From a virus, in IMG/VR virus record IMGVR_UViG_3300025141_000649, positions 1-25,919 of that record: a DNA stretch of 25,919 bases; one strand, given 5' to 3'. Both the position numbers and the translations under genes were made by a program. Numbering within the stretch: position 1 is the first letter of the stretch; every line of letters starts with the position of its first letter. Shown piece by piece: positions 9,768 through 16,371 of the stretch. The notes beneath the pieces are model-generated. The model searched no databases, had not been told where the DNA came from, and saw nothing but the letters and a program-made list of their open reading frames with translations.

Positions 9768-10285
9768 TGATATTAGGATTAGATGTGAGCACGAGCATTG
9801 TTGGTGTATGTGTATATGACAGCAACAAAGAAGAAATAATCAAAGCTGATTATATTGATTTAAGAAAGATAGGCGGCCTCTTGAATAAAGCACAAGCGGT
9901 AGAGGATTATATTAATCAGAACCTATTGGATAAGAAAATAGACTATATCTTTATTGAAGAAGCTTTGATGTTTTTTCGACGAGGTGGCTCAACTGCTAAA
10001 ACAATGTCTGTTCTGCAACGATTCAATGGTATTGTTTCTTGGATTTGCTTCAAGAGTCTAAACATTGAACCAAGATATATAACACCTATATCTGCTAGAA
10101 GCAGGTGCGGAATAAAAGTACCAAGAGGTAAGAAGGCCAAAGAAGTGGTTATAGAGCACTTCATCCAAAGCAAAGAATTTCAAATAGACTATACCAGATA
10201 CGGAAATGTGCAGAAATATTGTTATGATATTGCTGATGCAATTGTTGTCGCAAAAGCAGCTTCGAAAATAATGCTTGACATATAA
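9767..10285 (+). CDS. RuvC-like Holliday junction resolvase (172 aa)
   Basis: An RNase H-fold endonuclease that would resolve branched DNA before packaging, the job done by gp49 in T4, although T4 gp49 has an unrelated fold. The expected acidic residues are visible: D6 in GLDVSTS, E64/E65 in IFIEEALMF, and D154 with D157 in YDIADAIVVAKA. A basic middle (SARSRCGIKVPRGKKAKE, about 109-126) fits DNA binding. Length is normal for RuvC (about 170). The ATG overlaps the stop of a structural gene, so expression is probably late, while the primase just downstream has its own promoter. That promoter's -35 box overlaps the last codons (Leu-Asp-Ile) of this gene. Confidence 0.88.
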   Translation: MILGLDVSTSIVGVCVYDSNKEEIIKADYIDLRKIGGLLNKAQAVEDYINQNLLDKKIDYIFIEEALMFFRRGGSTAKTMSVLQRFNGIVSWICFKSLNIEPRYITPISARSRCGIKVPRGKKAKEVVIEHFIQSKEFQIDYTRYGNVQKYCYDIADAIVVAKAASKIMLDI

Positions 10286-10303
10286 AATAGGCTGTGTTAT
10301 ACT
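10275..10303 (+). promoter_or_regulatory. Host sigma70-type early promoter with extended -10
   Basis: TTGACA (10275-10280) is a perfect -35 hexamer. A 17-base spacer follows, then TATACT (10298-10303), one base off the consensus -10, preceded by TGT, the extended -10 element. It was the only match of this quality I found on the + strand. The predicted start, 6-8 bases after the -10, is 10309-10311, which coincides with the ATG at 10310. It would drive the primase and the Mre11-Rad50 fusion with host RNA polymerase early in infection. Confidence 0.8.
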
Positions 10304-10309
10304 AATTGT

Positions 10310-11245
10310 ATGAGTGAAAAACTTTCCCTAATTTCGAATGTTTTAGGTCGATATTTCAAATCGGGCGGCGAATATCTCTTTAAGTGTCCATATTGCAAAC
10401 ATGCTAAAAATAAGTTCTCTGTCAATATTGAAAAGAACGTATTTAAGTGTTGGATTTGCGATGCAAGAGGGTCAAGCCTATACAGAATTTTCCGTCGGTT
10501 TGGGACATTCAACGATCAAGAGAGGTGGAAATCTCTAAGCGGGTTTAAGCAGGATCTGAATGAGTTCGCGGATATCTTCAAGGAAGGGTCGAATGAGGAG
10601 GAGATCGAACAAATTCTGGAATTACCACAAGGGTTCCGCAGCCTTACTAGACCCTCCAGTGGTCGGGCTTACAAAAGGGCACTTGAATATCTTGCATGCC
10701 GAGGATTAAATAGATCAGACATTTTAAAGTGGAAGATAGGATATACCACAGAAGGTCCATACCAGAACAGGATAGTAATACCATCTTTTAATTCCGATGG
10801 TGATCTAAACTATTATATTGCCAGAACATTTTCTGATGATTACAGGAGATACAAAAACCCACAAGCCTCTAGAGATATTGTCTTTAATGAGCTTTATGTT
10901 GATTTCGATCAAGAGGTCATTATCGTCGAGGGGGTCTTCGATGCCATTAAATGTCACAACGCAGTTCCGATATTGGGTTCTACAATAAGAGAAACCTCTC
11001 GCCTTTTCAGAAAGATCATCAAAAATAATACACCAATCTTACTCGCACTTGACCCCGATGCATCTAAGAAATCTGGTTTTATAAAAAGGCTCTTTCTTAA
11101 ATACGGAATCGAAGTGAGGGAAATAACATACGAAGATGATAGAGATTTAGGAGATATGTCAAAAGAAGAGGTTTTGAGCCTAAGCAAGAAGGCTAATTTT
11201 GTATATAGCCATGATAGCTTAATAAGTGCTATCTCGGCAATCTAA
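10310..11245 (+). CDS. DnaG-type DNA primase (T4 gp61-like), zinc ribbon plus TOPRIM (311 aa)
   Basis: Makes RNA primers for lagging-strand synthesis at the phage fork. The N-terminal zinc ribbon uses C26, C29, C47 and C50 (CPYC and CWIC). The TOPRIM domain has the catalytic Glu at E207 in VIIVEGVFDAI and the metal-binding D248-P-D250 in LLALDPDAS. DRDLGDM near residue 278 is also typical of the family. Length is close to T4 gp61 (about 340 aa) and no helicase domain is fused. No Shine-Dalgarno precedes the ATG, and the promoter's predicted start is on the ATG, so the message may be leaderless. The Mre11-Rad50 fusion follows 14 bases later, probably in the same transcript. Confidence 0.9.
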   Translation: MSEKLSLISNVLGRYFKSGGEYLFKCPYCKHAKNKFSVNIEKNVFKCWICDARGSSLYRIFRRFGTFNDQERWKSLSGFKQDLNEFADIFKEGSNEEEIEQILELPQGFRSLTRPSSGRAYKRALEYLACRGLNRSDILKWKIGYTTEGPYQNRIVIPSFNSDGDLNYYIARTFSDDYRRYKNPQASRDIVFNELYVDFDQEVIIVEGVFDAIKCHNAVPILGSTIRETSRLFRKIIKNNTPILLALDPDASKKSGFIKRLFLKYGIEVREITYEDDRDLGDMSKEEVLSLSKKANFVYSHDSLISAISAI

Positions 11246-11259
11246 GAGGAGAACAGATT

Positions 11260-14200
11260 TTGAAGTTTGCTCACATTGCAGATACACACATTAAGAATTT
11301 AAAGTTTCATTATGAATACAGGATCATATTCAAAAAGCTGTATGAGGCACTCAAGAAAGAGAAGGTCGATTATATCATCCATTGTGGTGATATTGCACAC
11401 ACAAAAACACAACTCAGTCCAGAATTTGTGGAAATGTGCACCAATTTCTTCAGAAGTCTGGCAGATATTGCCCCAACATACATTATTCTGGGAAATCATG
11501 ACGGGAACCTTAAAAATAGTAGCCGACAAGATGCTCTGACCCCTATTGCTGAAGCCCTAAATCATCCGAGGCTTCATCTATTAAAAAAGTCTGGAGAAAC
11601 TCACCTGGGCGATTCTGTGGCCATAAATGTTTTATCGGTTTTCGATGAAGATAATTGGATATCCCCCACTGATAAAGAAAAGATTAATATTGCTCTATAT
11701 CATGGTTCTGTTTCGGGTGTCAAAACCGATACTGGATATGTGATGGAGCACGGTGATCATCCAATTGAAATCTTTGGGGGGCATGATTACGCATTTCTGG
11801 GAGACATCCACAAGACCAATCAGAGTTTGGATAGTGAGGGTAAAATCCGCTATAGCGGCTCGACTGTACAACAAAATCACGGAGAGTCAAACGATAAAGG
11901 GATCTTAATCTGGGATATCCAAAGTAAGAAAGATTTTTCTTGCAAACATATTGAATTAAAGAACCCCAGGCCTTTTGTTACCATCAATTTGACTCCAAAG
12001 GGGAAAATGCCAAAGGGCATCAAAATCGCCCCAAAGAGTCGCCTCCGCCTTGTATCAAACAATAATTTGTCACTGGATGTAATGAGGAAGGCCCTGGAAG
12101 TTGCCAAGAGAAGGTTTAAGCCGGAAAGCATAACCTTCCTAAATCGTTCTGCGGGCAACCGTGGAGATATTAAGGATATGGCCAATGACCTCGAAATCGC
12201 CGATCTGAGAAGTATGTCCGTCCAAAAATCTCTCATTAAAGAGTATCTTAAGGACTATGAGGTCGCCGAAGATGTAATGTGTCGTATTTTGGATTTAAAT
12301 TCGAAGTATAATCAAATAGCAGAGGATAACGAGGAGATTTCAAGAAATGTCAACTGGAGACTTAGGTCTCTAGAATTTGACAACCTTTTTAATTATGGAG
12401 AATCCAATTCTATTAACTTTGATAATCTAGAAGGGATTGTTGGCATATTTGGCAAGAATTATTCCGGAAAATCGAGTATTATTGATTCTTTATTATATAC
12501 GGTATTCAATTCAACTTCTAAAAATGACAGAAAGAATCTAAACATCATTAATCAGAATCGAGAGTCGTGCTTGGCCAAAGCTGTGATATCGATTGGTGAT
12601 TTGGACTACACTATTCAGAGGGAATCAATAAAATATCTCAAGAAATTGAAGGGCAATACCACACTCGAAGCGAAAACAAATGCAAATTTTAGTGTTTATT
12701 GTCCAGTCGAAGAAGACCAAGAAATATTAAATGGGATAACAAGGAACGAAACTGATAAAAATATCAGAAAAGTTTTTGGAACATTGGATGATTTTTTATA
12801 TTCTTCTATGTCCAGTCAGCTTGATTCTTTATCCTTTATCAAAGAGGGTTCCACCAAGAGAAAAGAAATTCTGGCAAATTTCTTGGATCTTAAATTTTTT
12901 GACAGTAAATTTAAGCTGGCAAAGGAAGACGCCGCCTCCACACGAGGAGCACTGAAAAAACTGGAAGGAAGGGAATTCAATCAAGAAATACTAGAAGCTA
13001 GAATGGAACTATCAGAGTGTGAAGAAAAATTAAAGAAACAGCGAAAAGCTTGCCAGAGTTATAAGGGAGCTATCTCAAGGTACACAACACAAATTGCTGA
13101 AATAAGAGAAAAAATTAATTCAATTCCTGCCGAGATAATCGATGTGGTGAAGGTTAGAGGAGACCTGGCTCGCAAGAAAAGTCAGTTGATGAGTGTAAGA
13201 GATCAGATTAGAGACGATAGAGCCCTTCGTGCAGAAAAGAAAAATGAATATAAGGCAATTTGTGATTTTCTCAGTAAATATGAGAAGGAAAAGCTATATG
13301 GAGCCCGCCAAAGCATTGAGGGATTGCGGGATGATGTCAAACAGCTTCAGCAGAAATTGTCAAAAGAGTCCGCTGATAAGGACAGAAATCAAAATAGGGT
13401 TAAATTATTGGATGGAATCCCTTGCGGGACATCTTTTCCTACATGCAAATTTATCAAGGATGCACTGGTTGCGGAAGCAAATATACCAGAAAATTTTAAA
13501 AGAATCAACGCCATCCAATCCAGCATTGAAACAATCGGCACAGAAATATTCTCCTTAAATCCGGAGTTAAACGACACAAAGATTCAGGCTTATGAGAATA
13601 TCGTTGGAGAAAGAGACTCTTTGTCCAACAAAATCACAAATTTGGATTTGAAAATTGATAAAAATATGGCATGCACCTCCATATTATTAGTGGAGATCGA
13701 GAAGTTCGAAGAAGAGGTCACCGACTACGAAAATAACAAGGATGCAATCGAAAATTTGGAAAGCCTAAATTCTCAACTCACCACTTTTCAATATGAACAA
13801 CAAAATTTTGAGATAAGAGACGAAAAATGCAACACCAAGATTTTGAACCTCTATAAGTCCGTTGGTTCGACTGAGGAAAGGGTGAAACAATTGATAAAGC
13901 AAAAGCAAGACTTCGAAGATTTGCAGGAAGAATTTTCTGCCTTTGATTTATATATGAGGTGCATGCACCCCAATGGAATTGCTTTCGATGTAATTCGCAA
14001 AAAGCTGCCGGTTATTAATGAAGAGATTGGCAAAATTCTGTCAAATATCGTAGATTTTGAGGTTTTCTTTGAAGACGACGGAAAGAGACTCGATATATTT
14101 ATCAAACATTCGATGTATGACCCGCGACCTTTGGAGATGGGTTCTGGGGCCGAGAAAACAATCGCTGCCACGGCCATCCGCCTCGCTCTTCTGAGTGTTT

Positions 14201-14412
14201 CAAACTTGCCAAAGGGAGATATCTTTGTTCTCGATGAACCCGGCACTGCTTTGGACGAAGAAAACATGCAAGGTTTCGTAGATATTCTTGACATTATTAA
14301 ATCTTATTTTAAAACAGTACTTCTTGTTTCCCATCTCGATAGCCTAAAAGATTGTGTGGATATGCAGATCACTATTGACAAAAAAGATGGCTTTGCTTCG
14401 GTAAATATCTAA
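11260..14412 (+). CDS. Fused Mre11-Rad50 (SbcD-SbcC, T4 gp47-gp46) recombination nuclease (1050 aa)
   Basis: One reading frame carries both subunits of the DNA-end processing nuclease that feeds recombination-dependent replication and can degrade host DNA. Residues 1 to about 340 are the Mre11 phosphoesterase: D8 and H10 (IADTH), D44 (HCGDIAH), GNHD (78-81), H148, H175 and GDIH (181-184). From about 365 comes the Rad50 ATPase: Walker A GKNYSGKS (398-405), coiled coils with an apex CGTSFPTC (C722, C729), a signature-like MGSGAEKT (960-967), Walker B with D992-E993, and the switch His H1025. In T4 these are two proteins of about 340 and 560 aa. The apex is C-x6-C, not the usual CxxC zinc hook. 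The start is TTG at 11260 after AGAGGAGAA. No internal stop or frameshift. Confidence 0.92.
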   Translation: MKFAHIADTHIKNLKFHYEYRIIFKKLYEALKKEKVDYIIHCGDIAHTKTQLSPEFVEMCTNFFRSLADIAPTYIILGNHDGNLKNSSRQDALTPIAEALNHPRLHLLKKSGETHLGDSVAINVLSVFDEDNWISPTDKEKINIALYHGSVSGVKTDTGYVMEHGDHPIEIFGGHDYAFLGDIHKTNQSLDSEGKIRYSGSTVQQNHGESNDKGILIWDIQSKKDFSCKHIELKNPRPFVTINLTPKGKMPKGIKIAPKSRLRLVSNNNLSLDVMRKALEVAKRRFKPESITFLNRSAGNRGDIKDMANDLEIADLRSMSVQKSLIKEYLKDYEVAEDVMCRILDLNSKYNQIAEDNEEISRNVNWRLRSLEFDNLFNYGESNSINFDNLEGIVGIFGKNYSGKSSIIDSLLYTVFNSTSKNDRKNLNIINQNRESCLAKAVISIGDLDYTIQRESIKYLKKLKGNTTLEAKTNANFSVYCPVEEDQEILNGITRNETDKNIRKVFGTLDDFLYSSMSSQLDSLSFIKEGSTKRKEILANFLDLKFFDSKFKLAKEDAASTRGALKKLEGREFNQEILEARMELSECEEKLKKQRKACQSYKGAISRYTTQIAEIREKINSIPAEIIDVVKVRGDLARKKSQLMSVRDQIRDDRALRAEKKNEYKAICDFLSKYEKEKLYGARQSIEGLRDDVKQLQQKLSKESADKDRNQNRVKLLDGIPCGTSFPTCKFIKDALVAEANIPENFKRINAIQSSIETIGTEIFSLNPELNDTKIQAYENIVGERDSLSNKITNLDLKIDKNMACTSILLVEIEKFEEEVTDYENNKDAIENLESLNSQLTTFQYEQQNFEIRDEKCNTKILNLYKSVGSTEERVKQLIKQKQDFEDLQEEFSAFDLYMRCMHPNGIAFDVIRKKLPVINEEIGKILSNIVDFEVFFEDDGKRLDIFIKHSMYDPRPLEMGSGAEKTIAATAIRLALLSVSNLPKGDIFVLDEPGTALDEENMQGFVDILDIIKSYFKTVLLVSHLDSLKDCVDMQITIDKKDGFASVNI

Positions 14413-14417
14413 AAAAC

Positions 14418-14429
14418 AAACTATTTATA
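14418..14429 (+). promoter_or_regulatory. Candidate phage late promoter, copy 2 of AACTATTTAT
   Basis: The AACTATTTAT core (14419-14428) fills the 31-base gap between the early-type nuclease gene and the lysis cassette. The minus strand reads CTATAAATAG, a full match to the T4-type late element in the opposite orientation. Unlike the other copies it is not followed by WTTTGA, and it is only 15 bases before the ATG at 14444, overlapping the leader that carries AAGGAGAT. A late promoter here would restart transcription after the early island. Confidence 0.45.
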
Positions 14430-14443
14430 GTCAAGGAGATCGC

Positions 14444-14644
14444 ATGACAATGACTGAAATGGCACGTGGAGCAATAGATAAGGTTTTGGAGAAATTAATC
14501 TCCAGGAAACTTTTAGTTTGGGTTACAGCAACCGCCCTAATGTTCACTTCTCACATGGATAGTGGAGATTGGTTAATTTTGAGTGCTCTTTACATCGGTG
14601 GACAATCGGTAATCGATGCTATCGTTAAATTGAAGGGCTTATAG
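14444..14644 (+). CDS. Small two-helix membrane protein, probable holin (66 aa)
   Basis: Strong AAGGAGAT Shine-Dalgarno, ATG at 14444. A short amphipathic N-terminus (about 1-22) is followed by two hydrophobic segments, about 23-40 (KLLVWVTATALMF) and 43-60 (DWLILSALYIGGQSV), and a charged tail. Small size, two membrane helices and the two membrane-anchored, coiled-coil-like proteins that follow suggest a class II-type holin that would permeabilise the inner membrane. The sequence does not match a holin family I can name, so the call rests on topology and context. No endolysin gene is visible in the window. Confidence 0.6.
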   Translation: MTMTEMARGAIDKVLEKLISRKLLVWVTATALMFTSHMDSGDWLILSALYIGGQSVIDAIVKLKGL

Positions 14645-14654
14645 AGAGGTAACT

Positions 14655-15056
14655 TTGATTAACATCAAATTTGGTGATGTCTTTAAATCTATTGCAGTAT
14701 TTATGGGAAAGAACTGGCAAGTGATTGCTCTTGTGGCTGTGATTATCCTATTCTTTGTCTCCAAAAATGACTTTGGAGCTTTAAAAAAATCCATGGAAGT
14801 CATGACCTTGAGCTATCAGGAACAAATCGCTTCGATGGAGGCTCTGCATCGTAAAGAACTTAAGCTGCGCGAGGATTCGATTGCAAATTATGAAAAGCAA
14901 TTGGCTGAGATTAATCAAAAACACGAAGAAGCCATGGCGAATTTAAGAGAGAATCGTGCATCTGATATCAAAAAGTTTAAACGGGATTTCGAAGAGCAGC
15001 CCGAAGAGCTTGCAAAAGAGATTAATCAACAATTTGGATTCAAATATGTGGAATAA
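14655..15056 (+). CDS. Membrane-anchored coiled-coil protein, candidate inner-membrane spanin (133 aa)
   Basis: The start is TTG at 14655 with GAGAGG at 14644-14649; a later ATG (14703) would cut into the sequence before the membrane helix. One N-terminal hydrophobic helix (about residues 21-37, WQVIALVAVIILFFVS) is followed by a long charged heptad-like region (about 40-120) rich in Glu, Lys, Leu and Ala. This is the layout of Rz-type i-spanins, which bridge inner and outer membranes in the last lysis step. The next gene starts inside its last codons in another frame, as in Rz/Rz1 arrangements. Assignment by topology, not by sequence match. Confidence 0.6.
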   Translation: MINIKFGDVFKSIAVFMGKNWQVIALVAVIILFFVSKNDFGALKKSMEVMTLSYQEQIASMEALHRKELKLREDSIANYEKQLAEINQKHEEAMANLRENRASDIKKFKRDFEEQPEELAKEINQQFGFKYVE

Positions 15057-15477
15057 AATATTAGTGTTGCTTACAGTTGGATTTTTAAATACAGCTGCAG
15101 CCTCCGAGGGACAATTTTCTTTTATCCAAAAAGATGCACCCGCCCCGTTCACTGGTACCTTATTTGACCCGGATGCCACGGCCCGATTGGTGGCAAATCA
15201 TAAATTCTTAAAGGAAGAATATGATTTGAAGTTGGGTTTTGAATTGCAAAAACAGGAAAGCAAGTTTAAACTGGAAATTGAGCAATTAAACATCTCCCTG
15301 CACACCCAGCAGGAATATTATGAGGCCACCCTGAAGACTAAAAATACAGAGATTGAACAGCTTAATAAAATAATCAAGAAAAAGCCAGGGACAAATGCTT
15401 TGATCTGGGGCATCGCCGGCGGATTTGCAGTAGGGGTCGCTGCCACAATTGGTATAACTTATGCGGTGAATAAATGA
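15046..15477 (+). CDS. Secreted coiled-coil protein with C-terminal anchor, candidate spanin partner (143 aa)
   Basis: I choose the ATG at 15046 over the longer frame from 14956. From 15046 the protein opens with a clean signal peptide (WNKILVLLTVGFLNTAAA, likely cut before SEG), while the extra 30 residues upstream would spoil it and overlap the previous gene heavily. The mature part has a short Pro-containing segment (APAPFTGTLFDPDATARL), a heptad-like charged region (about 50-112) and a C-terminal hydrophobic helix (about 117-138). There is no lipobox Cys, so it is not a standard o-spanin. Signal plus C-terminal helix resembles unimolecular spanins without the lipid anchor. It overlaps the neighbours on both sides, consistent with one lysis cassette. 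Confidence 0.6.
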   Translation: MWNKILVLLTVGFLNTAAASEGQFSFIQKDAPAPFTGTLFDPDATARLVANHKFLKEEYDLKLGFELQKQESKFKLEIEQLNISLHTQQEYYEATLKTKNTEIEQLNKIIKKKPGTNALIWGIAGGFAVGVAATIGITYAVNK

Positions 15478-15857
15478 GTGATAAGTTGAATGACATTGCA
15501 AAATACGAAGTTGCTATATCAAAAAAATATGGTAAAGATGCCATAAAACACCCCAAAGCCGACTGGGATGACGAAAAAGAAAAAGATTATCAGCAGCAGA
15601 TAAAAGATTTGTACGAAAAAGAGAAGCATCAACAGGAAAAAAATGAAAAAATTGAAATCGATGGTTTTTTAATTTCTAAAAAACTATTTAATAAAGATAG
15701 CAATAGAAATTGCCCTGTTTGTCAAGCATATTCTTTTGAGTTGCGAGACGATGTATATATGGCAAAATTTAATTGTTGCTTTAAATGCTACATAAAGTGG
15801 GTCGACGGTCGCGAGGAAAGGTGGAAAACTGGATGGCGACCCAAAGAGGAAAAATAA
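15474..15857 (+). CDS. Small zinc-ribbon protein of unknown function (127 aa)
   Basis: Begins in an ATGA overlap with the previous gene. Residues 1-60 are highly charged and helical; residues 61-127 hold a probable zinc ribbon with C80 and C83 (CPVC) and C101/C102 with C105 (NCCFKC), then a Trp-rich basic end (WVDGREERWKTGWRP). Four or five well-placed Cys suggest metal binding, perhaps with nucleic acid or protein contact. It lies between the lysis and packaging genes. I cannot assign a function. An AACTATTTAA string near 15682 lies inside the gene and is not called as a promoter. Confidence 0.7.
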   Translation: MSDKLNDIAKYEVAISKKYGKDAIKHPKADWDDEKEKDYQQQIKDLYEKEKHQQEKNEKIEIDGFLISKKLFNKDSNRNCPVCQAYSFELRDDVYMAKFNCCFKCYIKWVDGREERWKTGWRPKEEK

Positions 15858-16367
15858 ATGGCTACAACACTAGAAATCATACAAGGAATTAATCAGGCTG
15901 CAGCAAATGCCTATGACGGTGCTCATGACGAAAGATTCGTCGACGGCGATCCCAAAAAAGTGGGCTTAAGCCGCGAGAAAGGCTGCCCCATAACGGACAG
16001 TCGAGTATCTGACGGCTTCGGTGTCAAAATCATTGGAGACATGCTGCAGATCAACTATGAGGCGAATGTTCGACTTAGAGATGTCTATTCAGGAGGCTTT
16101 GAGGAGGAGTGTGAGAGAAGATTACATGCAATTGCCGACTTTTTGAAAAAAGAGTTTAAGGTTTTGGTGGGTTCTGCTTTATCTTTAACACCACAGGGTG
16201 AAGCAAAGTGTTTAGTTCAACACACATCAAGAGTTCGCACCTTTGTTACTTGCCACAAACTTTTCAAAATTGGTGGAATGCAAGGTGTGGAAACCCTCGG
16301 AGAGGCAATCACAAATCCAATGGATGTAAAATATCAGAAATTCTTGAAAGAAGGATCCTTTAAATAG
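15858..16367 (+). CDS. Protein of unknown function preceding the terminase (169 aa)
   Basis: AGAGGAA precedes the ATG at 15858, directly after the previous stop. The protein is mixed alpha/beta: a helical N-terminus (TTLEIIQGINQAAANAYDG), a central beta-like part (DGFGVKIIGDMLQINYEANV), then helix and strand to the end. No membrane segment. In T4 the gene before the large terminase is the small terminase gp16, of similar size (164 aa), but gp16-type proteins are mostly helical coiled coil and this one is not, so position alone supports that idea weakly. A neck or head-completion role is equally possible. I do not recognise it with confidence. Confidence 0.65.
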   Translation: MATTLEIIQGINQAAANAYDGAHDERFVDGDPKKVGLSREKGCPITDSRVSDGFGVKIIGDMLQINYEANVRLRDVYSGGFEEECERRLHAIADFLKKEFKVLVGSALSLTPQGEAKCLVQHTSRVRTFVTCHKLFKIGGMQGVETLGEAITNPMDVKYQKFLKEGSFK

Positions 16368-16371
16368 GAAA

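Noticed and set aside
13851-14294. 147-codon antisense ORF over the Rad50 ATPase end
   Set aside because: It lies opposite highly conserved Rad50 motifs, has no ribosome binding site I can see, and its translation shows no domain.
14377-14405. TTGACA near the end of the Mre11-Rad50 gene
   Set aside because: No -10 box at proper spacing; the nearest TAAATA is 22 or more bases away.
14956-15477. 173-residue reading of the signal-peptide protein from the ATG at 14956
   Set aside because: The extra 30 residues overlap the previous gene by 100 bases and destroy an otherwise clean signal peptide that begins at 15046.
15678-15696. AACTATTTAATAAAG as a late promoter inside the zinc-ribbon gene
   Set aside because: The core ends in AA not AT, the WTTTGA extension is absent, and the bases are explained by Lys-Lys-Leu-Phe-Asn codons.
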